A model generated the notes under the pieces. The model had not been told where the DNA came from and made no database searches. It worked only from the letters and a program-made list of their open reading frames with translations. Positions 1 to 8,440 of a stretch of 10,833 nt of DNA are shown piece by piece; within the stretch, counting starts at the first letter, position 1; each line of letters begins with the position of its first letter. A program made the position numbers and the translations under genes. The stretch is from Gryganskiella cystojenkinii (lineage: Eukaryota; Mortierellomycota; Mortierellomycetes; Mortierellales; Mortierellaceae), in the NCBI GenBank assembly GCA_015852425.1, contig JAAAIG010001094.1:1-10833 (forward strand), written 5' to 3'.

Positions 1-225
1 TCACATTCGTTCGTTATTAATTGTTTTTTTTTCTCTCCTTTCTTTCTCACTCTCTCACTCTCTTTTTATTGCCTGCAATCTTCTCCTCGTCATCTCTCAT
101 CATCATCCATAGTGAGATTGCAACCGGTCAGAGAATTCGTATTCGCTGTCCTTGCCTCCTTTTTCCTTTCCTTTTTTCAACTCTTCTCCCTCTTTCTCAT
201 CACATCGTCTTGATACACTCACAAA
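1..225 (+). promoter_or_regulatory. Upstream region and pyrimidine-rich leader of the Rho2 gene
   Basis: No gene is seen here. The stretch is strongly C/T-rich on the + strand, with T runs near 25-32 and CTCTC runs near 49-64 and 176-200, a composition common in fungal promoter and 5' UTR sequence. The last bases before the start codon, ACAAA, put an A at -3, a favourable start context. No clear TATA box or operator could be identified. The transcription start cannot be fixed from sequence alone. Confidence 0.5.
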
Positions 226-2306
226 ATGTCAAATGCAAAGGACAAACCTCAGCAGCAACAGCTACAGCCACAACAAGATAGAGACATTGTCCGCAGGAAA
301 CTTGTCATTGTCGGCGATGGTGCTTGTGGCAAGACGTCACTGCTCTCCGTCTTCACTCTCGGCTACTTTCCAAAGGTGCGTCCCCTTTCTTGGCTGTGGA
401 CTTTCATTGCGACGGTATTTGGCGCCTTTTTTCTGCGCGAACACCAAGACATCCATCACAGTTTTGTCTCCTCACTTTCTAGTTTCATTGAAGCCCCCCC
501 CCCTGTGCTATGAGCTGCTGATACAATGCTTTGCCCTGTCCATTCGACAATGCGAATCCTAAAAAAAACGACTTCCTAACAAAACATTTCTTTGTTTTTG
601 CATTGCCTCCTTTCACAATGCGACGAACCAAACGATCCGTCTTTACCGTCTCCTCGATCCCTTTTGCCTTCCTTTATTCCTTTCCTTCTTTACCCCAACC
701 TGACGAAATGGGCTGTTGCATCATCGCCATTCTCTCCCTCCTATCCTCTCTTCTCCTCTCTTCTCTCCACTGACCCTGCCCTTGACCCTGACCTGTCCTG
801 ACCTGTCCTGACTCGACCTGACCCACCAACCATACGGCGGACCATCCCGTGTTACCTTGCACTGCCTCAACACTGTGCGACAATTTCGACTCCCATCTCG
901 ACTCGAATTGGCCGAAACTCCTCGTCATGGACCTGACACCCTCTGGACACTCTACTATAACCACAATAGGATTATGTAAGTCAAACACCTCCAGGGGGTG
1001 GGGGCAAAGGTGGATCTCGAATCCTTCCCTTTGGAAGCATTCCACCCCCGTCATTCCCTCCCATCCTGCCTCACGCTCCTGCCCCCTCTCTCTCTCACTG
1101 TCTCGCTCCTGCCTTGCTGTTCATCCTTGCGTGGCCCTTGTCGTTTAAACCCGTCCACTTCTTTCTTGCCAACAGTCTGCACTTCTGACTTACTCACGCC
1201 ACGCATGCCTGTTTATTTCAAATAGAACCCAACCGTGTTTGAGAACTTTGTAACCGACGTCAAAATTGATGGCAAACCAGTGCAATTGGCCCTGTGGGAT
1301 ACTGCGTAAGTGGACTACAAAACTAGTCCGAACCTCACGGTCGTTGGAATATGTCCGAAGGGGCTGAATATCCACACTCAAAACGAAAAAAAAAAAAAAA
1401 TGTGTAATGCTTACTATTCTTCCTCTCCTTCCTCTCTTTCTCTCCTTCATCTGTTCGTCTTTTCCGTCTTTTTTGGGTGTCTTCCGCGTCTCCACACCTC
1501 CTTGATTCTCGATAAAACTGCATTTGATCCGCATATCTTCGTGCCTTGCAGTGGACAAGAAGCATACGAGGTAAAGAATTACATCATGAGCAGACAAGGT
1601 GACGGGTCGTTTCAATTTTTTTTTTCTTTTTTTTTACTGCTTACTGACCCCTCTTTCTCTTTATATGTTCACAGCGACTTCGACCTCTTTCTTATACCAA
1701 AGCTCATGTCATTCTTATTGGCTACTCTGTTGACACACCCGACTCTCTCGATAATGTGACATCAAAGGTAACAACAGCACACTTGGACTGAAAAGAACAA
1801 AACTCGATACCTGTGTTGCAATTTAGACTAAAAGAAAAATTATCCATTTTTTGTCTTCTCCGAGTGCAGTGGATCCAAGAAGTTCAGGAGCACTGTCCAG
1901 AAGCACCAGTTATCCTTGTCGGTATGAAAAAGGATCTAAGGGATGACCCTCCTGCAGGAGCACCAAAGGTCGCTCGGTTTGTAACAACCGCCGAGGTATT
2001 CTATCCCAAAATATGCTCTTTTTTTTACTTGCAGAAACCCGGATGGACTTGTGGCTGAATCTGGCCCTGGATCGACTCGCGTGTGTACTTTTTTTTGAAT
2101 ATTCTATTTTTGACTTTTTTTTTTTTTTTTTGTGGACACTCTATTTCTAGGCAAAGAGAGTGGCGACTGAGATTGGAGCACGAAATCACTTGGAATGCAG
2201 TGCCTTGACGGGCGATGGTGTGGACGATGTCTTTGAGGCAGCAACACGAGGAGCATTGACACAAGGGAACCAACCTCAGGAAAGTGGCTGCTGTATCATC
2301 CTTTAA
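226..2306 (+). CDS. rho2: Rho2-type small GTPase (Rho family), 7 exons, 209 aa
   Basis: Exons: 226-375, 970-975, 1226-1305, 1552-1570, 1675-1767, 1870-1995, 2151-2306, all with GT-AG borders and consistent phase. In yeasts, Rho2 is a membrane GTPase controlling cell-wall synthesis and polarity through protein kinase C. Visible motifs: P-loop GDGACGKT (30-37), switch I PTVFEN (54-59), DTAGQE (77-82), RLRPLSY (86-92), a G4 variant MKKD (135-138), and ECSAL (173-177). The end, C-C-I-I-L, is a CaaX box with terminal Leu, predicting geranylgeranylation of Cys206; Cys205 may be palmitoylated. The tail, the MKKD region and the segment [10 protein letters not shown] match yeast Rho2 better than Rho1, Rho3 or Rho4. 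The first 20 residues are Gln-rich. The gene is convergent with the CNH gene. Family assignment is very sure; the Rho2 subtype is likely. Confidence 0.93.
376..969 (+). other. Long first intron of rho2 (594 bases)
   Basis: This is the longest intron in the window. The donor is GTGCGT after the codon for Lys50. The acceptor AATAG directly precedes a 6-base exon, with a branch-like TATAAC just upstream. Short open frames on both strands inside it are low-complexity Ser/Leu/Pro-rich and show no family resemblance, so they are not called. It holds a small degenerate CTGACC repeat (771-823) and otherwise C/T-rich sequence. No snoRNA or tRNA was recognised. Confidence 0.7.
771..823 (+). repeat. Degenerate CCTGACC/CCTGTCC short tandem repeat in rho2 intron 1
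   Basis: Two perfect tandem copies of the ten-mer ACCTGTCCTG lie at 791-810, inside a wider run of CTGAC(C) units. It is wholly intronic, short and imperfect. A simple-sequence expansion is the plainest explanation. Confidence 0.6.
970..975 (+). other. rho2: 6-nt microexon of rho2 encoding Asp-Tyr of switch I
   Basis: The six bases GATTAT sit between an acceptor (CACAATAG) and a perfect consensus donor (GTAAGT). Exon 1 ends in phase 0 at ...GYFPK and the next firm exon begins NPTVFEN in phase 0. Rho proteins always carry two residues between these blocks (Gln-Tyr in yeast Rho2, Val-Tyr in RhoA), and GATTAT supplies Asp-Tyr. An in-frame stop (TAG) immediately precedes the NPTVFEN exon, so the residues cannot come from extending that exon. 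The tyrosine corresponds to Tyr34 of human RhoA. The sequence fits an in-frame microexon; no RNA evidence is available. Confidence 0.88.
976..1225 (+). other. Second intron of rho2 (250 bases)
   Basis: Runs from a consensus GTAAGT donor to the acceptor AAATAG. The body is C/T-rich, especially 1060-1110. No other exon is needed or seen inside it. Confidence 0.75.
1552..1570 (+). other. rho2: 19-nt microexon of rho2 encoding the switch II Gly-Gln
   Basis: This exon lies between acceptor CCTTGCAG and donor GTAAAG. With the two bases GC from the previous exon it encodes A-G-Q-E-A-Y-E, giving DTAGQE followed in the next exon by RLRPLSY, as in every Rho protein. Gln81 corresponds to the catalytic Gln63 of RhoA. 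Skipping the exon would shift the frame and give a stop near the end of the next exon. Confidence 0.92.
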
Positions 2307-2382
2307 AGGAACGAGCAGAGAAAAGAATGACAAAAAACAGGCCGTTTATATTTGTTAAATACATTTCTTTTAAATATTGTCC
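2307..2382. other. Convergent 3' flank shared by rho2 and the CNH gene
   Basis: Only 76 bases separate the two stop codons, so the 3' UTRs of the two convergent genes probably overlap. The stretch is A/T-rich (for example TTAAATAC and TTTAAATATT), which can serve as poly(A) signal variants on either strand. No canonical AATAAA is present on the + strand. Confidence 0.5.
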
Positions 2383-5300
2383 CTACGAAGCATAGTAATC
2401 TGAAAGAATACGTGGTGGTGGCTCGTCGTGGAGGGATGCAGAGACGACAGCTAATTTACAGATTGAGGTGCCATTCTTTGGATGCAAATAACTAAAGAAC
2501 AAACCCATGGAATCCTCCGCAACGTTGTCTCGACCTAGGTATTTGATCGCAGTCGTCGAGGCCGTTACTGAGGATAAGGTCGAGGCAATCGATGCAGATG
2601 ACAGGACAGATGTCGAGGGAGGACTCTGTGCCAGTAGTGAAGGAGGGGAAGTCGAGGACGAGCGTGTAGTGTCCATCAGCAATTGACCAGAGGTCAATCG
2701 ACTCTGATTAGAGCTTGACTGGATCAGATCCCGTTTCAAGATCTCTTTCACTTTTTTCGCTCTCGTCAGCGAAAACACCACGATTGAAGTCTTTTCAAAT
2801 CCAACAACATAAATATCATGACTTGTCTTCAAGAACTCGACACTCTGCGGGGGGAAATTACCCCATTCGAGGACGACGGGTGACTGAGGTTTCCCATAAA
2901 GATCGACAATTCGAGACTGGGATCCGTACGTGGCCAAGAACAGTTGAGTGGTAGTCGATTGACAAAAGGCCATATTCAAGACTTGATCTGAGGTGACCAT
3001 TCGCGTCTTCGTCACTCTCCGGGATCCATCATAGCTAGCGCGACCCCTTGGGTCGCCATCCTGAGAAGATCTATTCTTCATTTCGGGTGATGATGAAGAT
3101 GATGAACCGGACGAAGAAAGGTCCAGCTCAAGAGGGAGGCTTATGATTCCAGCCGGCGGTGGTCCTGCGCGGTAGATGGTTGGGTCCTGCTCTGTTGGAG
3201 GTGGGGGATGGAAGGTATCGATGGTGGAGGAACGATTGTGGGTATAGGCACTAACACTGCGCTCTTGCTGTTGCCCGTAACGGTGACCAGAGCCTTTCTC
3301 GTCTCGCCTACCGTAGATAGCCTCGACCGCGGAGGGAAATAGGATATGTGATGGAACATCGAACGGGATCTTTTCGAATGAATGCCACAGCACGCTAGAC
3401 TTGAAACCAAGTTTCTTGCCGAGACCCTGGAAGGTAACATTGCCATTGCTGCTATTCTCCTGTCGGTGCAAATCCGTAACACTCATGTCTGAGACATTGA
3501 TCACACAGGCGCGAGGTCCCTTGCCTAGGATGATGTCTGTGATATCTTGGGTGTTCTTGACTACGGTCATGAAACTGGGCGCTTCAGGATGGTAAAAGTG
3601 TTTGTAGGGTTTCCATTCATACTGCTGCTGGTCATTCGTTGAAAGAGAGATTGATGCAGAGACCATGCCACCACCACCTTCTCCCCCCAGGGAACTTGTA
3701 CTAGGTCGGCCAGGCGTTTCGTAAGAGTCCATCTGTGGCCCGTCTCTCGCTCGGGGTGCTAATGGGATGCCATTGTGGTGGGAACGAGTATGTAGCCAGG
3801 CTGGCCCACGTCGATTGGTTTTTGGTCTTGAATAAATATCGATCCCAGCCCTGGAGAGTACCGTCATATAGACCGTGGTAGATGTGTAATGGAAATCGAG
3901 CGCCATCGCATCCTTGGTCTGCTTGACTTTTGAAAAATTCCAAGCCCAGGAAACAGCTTCTTCAGAGGGAGAATCCTGACTGTTGGTGTTCAGAATCTGT
4001 GCGGCCATCGTCGAGTTTGCAGCTGCGTTGCTGAGGTAAGAGGCCATCTGCGACAGCCGCTTGGATTTGTTCCCTGTGTTTGGGGAAGTCGTTGGTGGTG
4101 GTGTTTGCGTAATGTTTGGAGTGGTTGACGGTTGTTGTTGTTGTTGTTGCTGTTGTTGTTGATTCTTATTCTTCATGATTTGATCTTGTGCCAATGACGC
4201 CAACCCGCCAAAACTTATCGGTCGTGGTTTGGATCGTTTGGTGAAAGAATCGCGCTCGTCTTCAGTCCCACTTCCAGATCCGTGACCTGGACTTGAGCCT
4301 GGACTTTCTGCCTGTAGTGGTGAGAGCAATGTTCGGTCGATGCTGCTGCTCTGTCTGTGATGATGATGGTTACGCCCAGTTGAGGAATCCTGTTGAGCAG
4401 CTGCCGCTGCTGCTGTGACAGTTTCAACCCGAAGTTGAATCATATTCTTCATAGATCCTAACTTGCCACCTTCGACGACACGGCTCTGACCTTCCTTGGA
4501 GTGTCCATAGGCGACCAAACTTTTGATGGCTTCGTAATCGTAACATCGCACGCGAGAGTTTCTGCCTGCAATAACGACAATGAGTCCGAGATCCTCGAGA
4601 CAGTGAATTTCCTTGAAGGAGACACCTTGGATATGCGTCCTTAGCAATTGCTTGTCTTGAGGGAGCGTTAGGTCGATGGAGTGCAATGCGTTCGCAGAGC
4701 CGATGAGGAGGTATTGTTGGTCATGCATGGTATCCGCACATAAGAACTGAGACTGAGAAGATAACGATAAAGAGGACGGGGATGAGGATGAAGACGAACC
4801 AGCATAGCTAGTGGCGCTGGGTGAGTATTGTCGAGCGAGTTCCAGAACTTGGAAGAGTCGATCTTCTCCAGGAGGTGCAGGAGAAGTGATCAAGGTAGAG
4901 CCGTGGTAGCCAGCTTGGATGGAATAAGGCGGAGGTGGAGGTTGGTCGAGTGAAGGTCTGTTTGGCAGCATAGGGGGTGAAGGTTGTCGGGTTCCGGAAG
5001 AGGCGTTCGCCCTGGTATCATTCGAGGTATTGGATGAGGATGCTGTGGTCGAGTTGTCCATCGATAAGGCCGAAGAAATCAGCGCTCCAGGTGGTCGAGG
5101 TAGAGGTTTGCTCTAAACAAAGGATATAAAGGTGGACAAGAAGAGAAAATGAATAGGAATGTTAGTTTGAGAAGTAGAAATTTGAAACGCGAATGAAGGA
5201 ATGAGCAAAATGATGAGGCAGAATCTAACTGACGAGTATGGATGACAGGGAGGAAGAGGAAGAATGAGAAGATGCCAGTCTTGAAGGAGCCGCCGTCGCT

Positions 5301-5470
5301 GCTGGCAAGGCCAGGGTTTGAGACTGAAGAGGAGGATGAGCAGAAGAAGACGAAGAAAAGGAAGGGGAGGAGGAACGAGTGGTTGAGTGGTCGAGTCGTA
5401 GCGCGTTGTTGGCTGCACGAACGAGGTCTTCGACAAAGGCAGGCGAGCGGTCGTTCGGAAGGGGATTCAT
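2383..5470 (-). CDS. CNH (citron homology) domain protein with long low-complexity insertions, 988 aa
   Basis: Exons on the minus strand: 5470-5234 and 5112-2383, joined in phase 0. CNH domains are beta-propeller-like protein-interaction modules found in Rom2-type Rho exchange factors, MAP4K kinases and Vps39-like proteins. Blocks resembling CNH are spread over about residues 200-970: YLLIGSANALHSIDL followed by EIHCLEDLGLIVVIAGRNSRVRCYD (about 201-272), TVVKNTQDITDIILGKGPRACVIN (about 595-620), and LFLATYGSQSRIVDLYG...VVLEWGNFPPQSVEFL (about 802-841), the last like the C-terminal CNH block with its conserved Trp and Pro. Between them are Ser-, Pro-, His- and Gln-rich linkers, including ten glutamines (397-406). 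No DH, PH, kinase or clathrin-repeat domain is seen and no signal peptide. The function is unknown; a scaffold or Rho-pathway role is inference. It is divergent from MMAA and convergent with rho2. Confidence 0.82.
4132..4161 (-). repeat. Polyglutamine-coding trinucleotide repeat in the CNH gene
   Basis: Ten consecutive Gln codons, nine CAA and one CAG on the minus strand, encode residues 397-406 inside a low-complexity linker between CNH blocks. Such tracts vary in length between strains. Confidence 0.9.
5234..5470 (-). other. First coding exon of the CNH gene
   Basis: The minus-strand frame begins MNPLPNDRSPAFVEDLVRA and runs 79 codons to a donor GTCAGT. The intron (5233-5113, 121 bases) ends TTTGTTTAG, and the next exon continues in phase 0 with SKPLPRPPGALISS directly into the large open frame. 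An in-frame TAG at the acceptor hides this join if only the long open frame (start at 5061) is considered. The start codon context is only fair, so the internal Met97 at 5061 remains a possible alternative start. Confidence 0.72.
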
Positions 5471-5756
5471 TCGACTTTTGCTTTGAGGAAAGGATTAGAT
5501 TGGATCGAATGAGGGTTGAGAAAGTGTCAGTTGTTGAATTGAGATTCTTCGAAATGTGAATGGGACAAAGGAGAGAGAGAAGGGAACAAAGAAGTAAGGA
5601 CAAAAGGGCGATTTACCTCCTTTTCAGGGACAGCGGAGGGTCTGACTGCAATAATTACGCTCCTATTTTTTTTGTACCTGCTTGCGCCTCGACCCTGTCT
5701 TCTTTCTTTCCCGTACCAAACTCCTTTGCTGCCAGCCATCCATCTCTTTGACCATC
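5471..5756. promoter_or_regulatory. Divergent promoter between the CNH gene and MMAA
   Basis: The 286 bases between the two divergent start codons must hold both 5' UTRs and both promoters. The CNH side is purine-rich on the + strand (pyrimidine-rich when read as its leader) and the MMAA side carries C/T runs near 5661-5711, matching the leader style of the other genes here. No TATA box or known operator was recognised. Short open frames on both strands are low-complexity and not called. Confidence 0.55.
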
Positions 5757-8027
5757 ATGATCCCTCAGGCCTTTCGTGCCTCCTCGGCCCTGCGGGCCAC
5801 ACGACCACTCCGGACACGACCACTGACCCTCTCACCTTCATTCTCATCAGCCTCTACTCGACTGCTCCAGCCCCTTCGCACATTTGCATCCGAGGTCAAG
5901 CAGGGCACGGAAGACACCACGATCGAACGGAGGCGTGATGACACTGTCGAGGGTCTCCTCAAGGGTCTCGTCGAGGGTGACCGTTATGCGTTGGCAAGGG
6001 CCATCACTCTCGGTACGATCTCTTCATCATTTTTTTACATTTACTTTTTACTCCCACGGTCTCCGCTATTTTTCTAATCATGGGGTGCTCATATTCCCAT
6101 TTTTGCGGAAATGTGCAATCCCACTTTTGATCAACATACAATTCACAACGCGAGCCGAGCAGAGCAGTGACACTGCGAAAAAAATAGAAAGTATTCCCTT
6201 ACACATCTCTCACATCTATTTTTTCTCGTTATCTAGTCGAATCCTCCAACCCAAAACATCGCGTCCAGGCACAGCGTCTCCTCTCAAAAATTCTCGAGCG
6301 CGAGACTTCCCTTGCCGCACAGCAAAGTACAACTCTTGCCAATGTCACCCCATCGACAGAGGCATCAGGAAAGGGAACTGTGCAGTCAGGAGCAAAGGAT
6401 CCTAAAGAACAAAACTTGAGACTCGGTAAAAGTTTCAGGATCGGTCTCTCGGGTCCACCAGGTGTCGGCAAATCGACGTTTATCGAGGCTTTCGGCATGT
6501 TCTTGGTATCCCAAGGTCATCGCGTTTCCGTCTTGGTACGTCAGTTATAAACCGTGTAGTGAGAAACCGAGTAGCAAGAGCTTTACAGACGGATGTACGG
6601 CGGAACTACAAGGATGAAAAAATGACAAAAAGAGAAACTGACGGGGTAATCGCACTTCTTTCCATAGGCTGTGGATCCATCGTCGACTCGGACAGGCGGA
6701 TCGATCTTGGGTGACAAGACCAGAATGACAGAGCTCTCTCGCGATCACATGGCATACGTGCGACCTTCACCAAGTCGAGGAACCCTTGGTAAGCCACCCC
6801 AGGATCTGGGTTATGTCTTCGTACCCGTAACATTCATGACTCTTTATTAACCCTATGCTCCCGATTACATTTTCATTTCGTTATTTAGGAGGGGTATGTT
6901 CTTGGACACAGACTGCTCCCCATAATAATGTAAATTAGATCTTGGATATTAAAAAAATTGGACCCTGTCTCGTCATACACCTTTAGGTTGCCAGGAACAC
7001 AACAGAAGCCATCACTCTTTGTGAGGGTAAGTATGGTTTTTTTCCTTGCCAAACAACTCGAAAAGGTAACGGTGTATATATCAAGATTTTATACTTACGT
7101 TGTGATGTTTTTCCCCCCTTATTGAAATTGCAATAGCTGCTGGTTACGACATCTGTCTTGTAGAAACAGTCGGTGTTGGACAATCTGAAACGATGGTGGC
7201 CGATATTGTGGACATGTGAGTTGAGTTTTTGGCGCGCTGGTGGACATCGATCTACAAACACTGCCGCTCTCTTTACTTATTTCGTTAATATGCAATACTC
7301 CATCTTTAGGTTTGTGCTGCTTGTCCCACCAGCCGGAGGAGATGAATTACAGGGAATGAAGAAAGGTATCATGGAGCTGTCGGATCTCGTCATCGTCAAT
7401 AAGTCCGATGGGGCCTTGGTAGACTCTGCACGGTACGCCCAGATCGAATACACAAGCGCACTCAAGTTCGTAAAGGCGATCTCGGACTATTGGAAGGCCA
7501 AGGTCATTCGCGTATCGTCTATGGGCGGACCTGAGGGGGGTATCAAGGAAGCCTGGGAGACGATGAAGGATTATTTTACAATCATGGAGGTAAGGACAAG
7601 AAGGCAAGATGCAACACTCGATAGGCAAAATTTGTTCTACAGTATGAATACTCACGATCATATTCCGTTCGTCCTTTATCGAAAAAAATAGTCCTCAGGC
7701 GAATTGCAACGGAAGCGAGGTCGCCAACGCAAGATCTGGATGTGGCGACAAGTATCCTCTGAACTGATGGACCTGTAAGTCCAGACTTGTTCATCAATGA
7801 CTGATCTTCTATTTGTGATTTGTGGTTGATCGTCAAATTATGCGCAACTTGTGAATATTCACATCTCCTGATGTTCAATTCTCTATTGTAGCCTTAACGA
7901 AGATGCTCAGGTTCGGGAACTGGCCAAGGATCTGGAATCCAAGGTCTTGCAGAACGAGGTCATGTCCGGAGCTGCAGCCCACCAAATTGTAGAAAAGTTC
8001 ATGAAGGGATTTAGCCCTTCGTCCTGA
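5757..8027 (+). CDS. MMAA: Mitochondrial MMAA/MeaB-type GTPase, methylmalonyl-CoA mutase chaperone, 9 exons, 432 aa
   Basis: Exons: 5757-6012, 6237-6535, 6668-6788, 6889-6893, 6987-7026, 7137-7215, 7310-7589, 7692-7774, 7892-8027; phases agree throughout. This G3E-type GTPase family (human MMAA, bacterial MeaB/ArgK) guards cofactor loading and release for adenosylcobalamin-dependent methylmalonyl-CoA mutase in mitochondria. Residues 1-45 are rich in Arg and Ser with no acid before Glu46, a clear import presequence; RTF|AS at 41-45 fits an R-3 cleavage. Visible motifs: LARAITLVES (80-88), Walker [10 protein letters not shown] (158-166), VDPSS (187-191), [11 protein letters not shown] (195-205), ETVGVGQSE (250-258), [10 protein letters not shown] (273-282), NKSD (297-300) and SGELQRKR. 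The C terminus is helical, as in the family's dimerisation arm. Length is close to human MMAA (418). The start is the first ATG in frame. Family identity is very sure. Confidence 0.95.
6889..6893 (+). other. MMAA: 5-nt microexon of MMAA
   Basis: The five bases GAGGG lie between acceptor TTATTTAG and donor GTATGT. The preceding exon ends in phase 1 with a single G, and the following exon starts GTTGCC. Together they give Gly-Gly-Val in T-L-G-G-V-x-R-x-T, conserved in MMAA/MeaB proteins. Joining the outer exons directly shifts the frame and meets TGA at the end of the next exon. A TTATTAAC branch-like element lies about 45 bases upstream. No larger exon fits, because the frame downstream of GAGGG has no usable alternative donor. 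Confidence 0.88.
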
Positions 8028-8440
8028 GAGACTGTTCATAGCATAACGTACATGAACATGCAAAGGCTATTCATCCATAAAAAACAAAACAAAACAAAAA
8101 GTAAAAGCGCCTTCTTCTCGGCAGATTGATCGGTCATAGTGCCGCCGGCTCTTTTTCTTCGCCCTCCACACTAAAAAGTGTTACAAACAAACAGGAACAT
8201 GACAGCGAAGAACGCAGACTGCGCTTCTACCGCGCTCACTTTGATATTGGTTCCATCTCCGCAAAGTGAAAACGCTCACACGGAAATGGCGCGTGCATTT
8301 TTTTCTTCCCCTGATCCCCTGAATCCTTTTTTTTTCCCCCTCAACTTTCTCACTTTTCTTTTCTTTTTTTTTCTTCTCTCGTAATTCAACATTGTATTCT
8401 CCTTCGACTTCCTCTTTTCCCAGTCCATCACAAGTAACTC
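8028..8440 (+). promoter_or_regulatory. Intergenic: MMAA 3' flank and sphingosine kinase promoter
   Basis: No gene is seen. After the MMAA stop there is an A-rich tract (8077-8102) containing ATAAAA and several CAAAA units, plausibly the polyadenylation zone. A small perfect hairpin, ACACT-AAAA-AGTGT, lies at 8168-8181. From about 8299 to 8425 the + strand is pyrimidine-rich with long T runs, like the leaders of the other genes. An in-frame TAA stands just before the kinase start codon. Promoter position is inferred. Confidence 0.5.

Noticed and set aside
771..823. CTGACC repeats as a possible CRISPR, telomeric or satellite array
   Set aside because: Too short and irregular, with no spacer structure, and located inside an intron.
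674..1054. 126-codon minus-strand frame within rho2 intron 1
   Set aside because: Arg/Glu/Gly-rich product of the antisense of C/T-rich repeats; no recognisable domain and it covers the microexon.
1211..1216. GTTTAT (Val-Tyr) in frame just upstream of the NPTVFEN exon of rho2, tempting as the missing switch I residues
   Set aside because: There is no AG acceptor directly before it, and a TAG stop lies in frame between it and NPTVFEN. The GATTAT segment at 970-975 has both splice sites and fits better.
1190..1615. 141-codon open frame on the minus strand across rho2 introns and exons
   Set aside because: It is antisense to the conserved exons, contains long Phe runs from a poly-A tract and low-complexity Lys/Arg sequence, and resembles no family.
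5079..5603. 174-codon minus-strand frame upstream of the CNH open frame
   Set aside because: Ser/Leu/Phe-rich translation of pyrimidine-rich leader and intron sequence; the same region is better explained by the 5470-5234 exon in another frame.
5682..5756. Upstream in-frame extension of MMAA beginning with TTG at 5682
   Set aside because: No ATG is present in it, and the product from the ATG at 5757 starts directly with a good mitochondrial presequence.
8077..8102. A-rich tract with CAAAA units as a retroposon tail
   Set aside because: No target-site duplication or element body was seen; it sits where the MMAA polyadenylation zone is expected.
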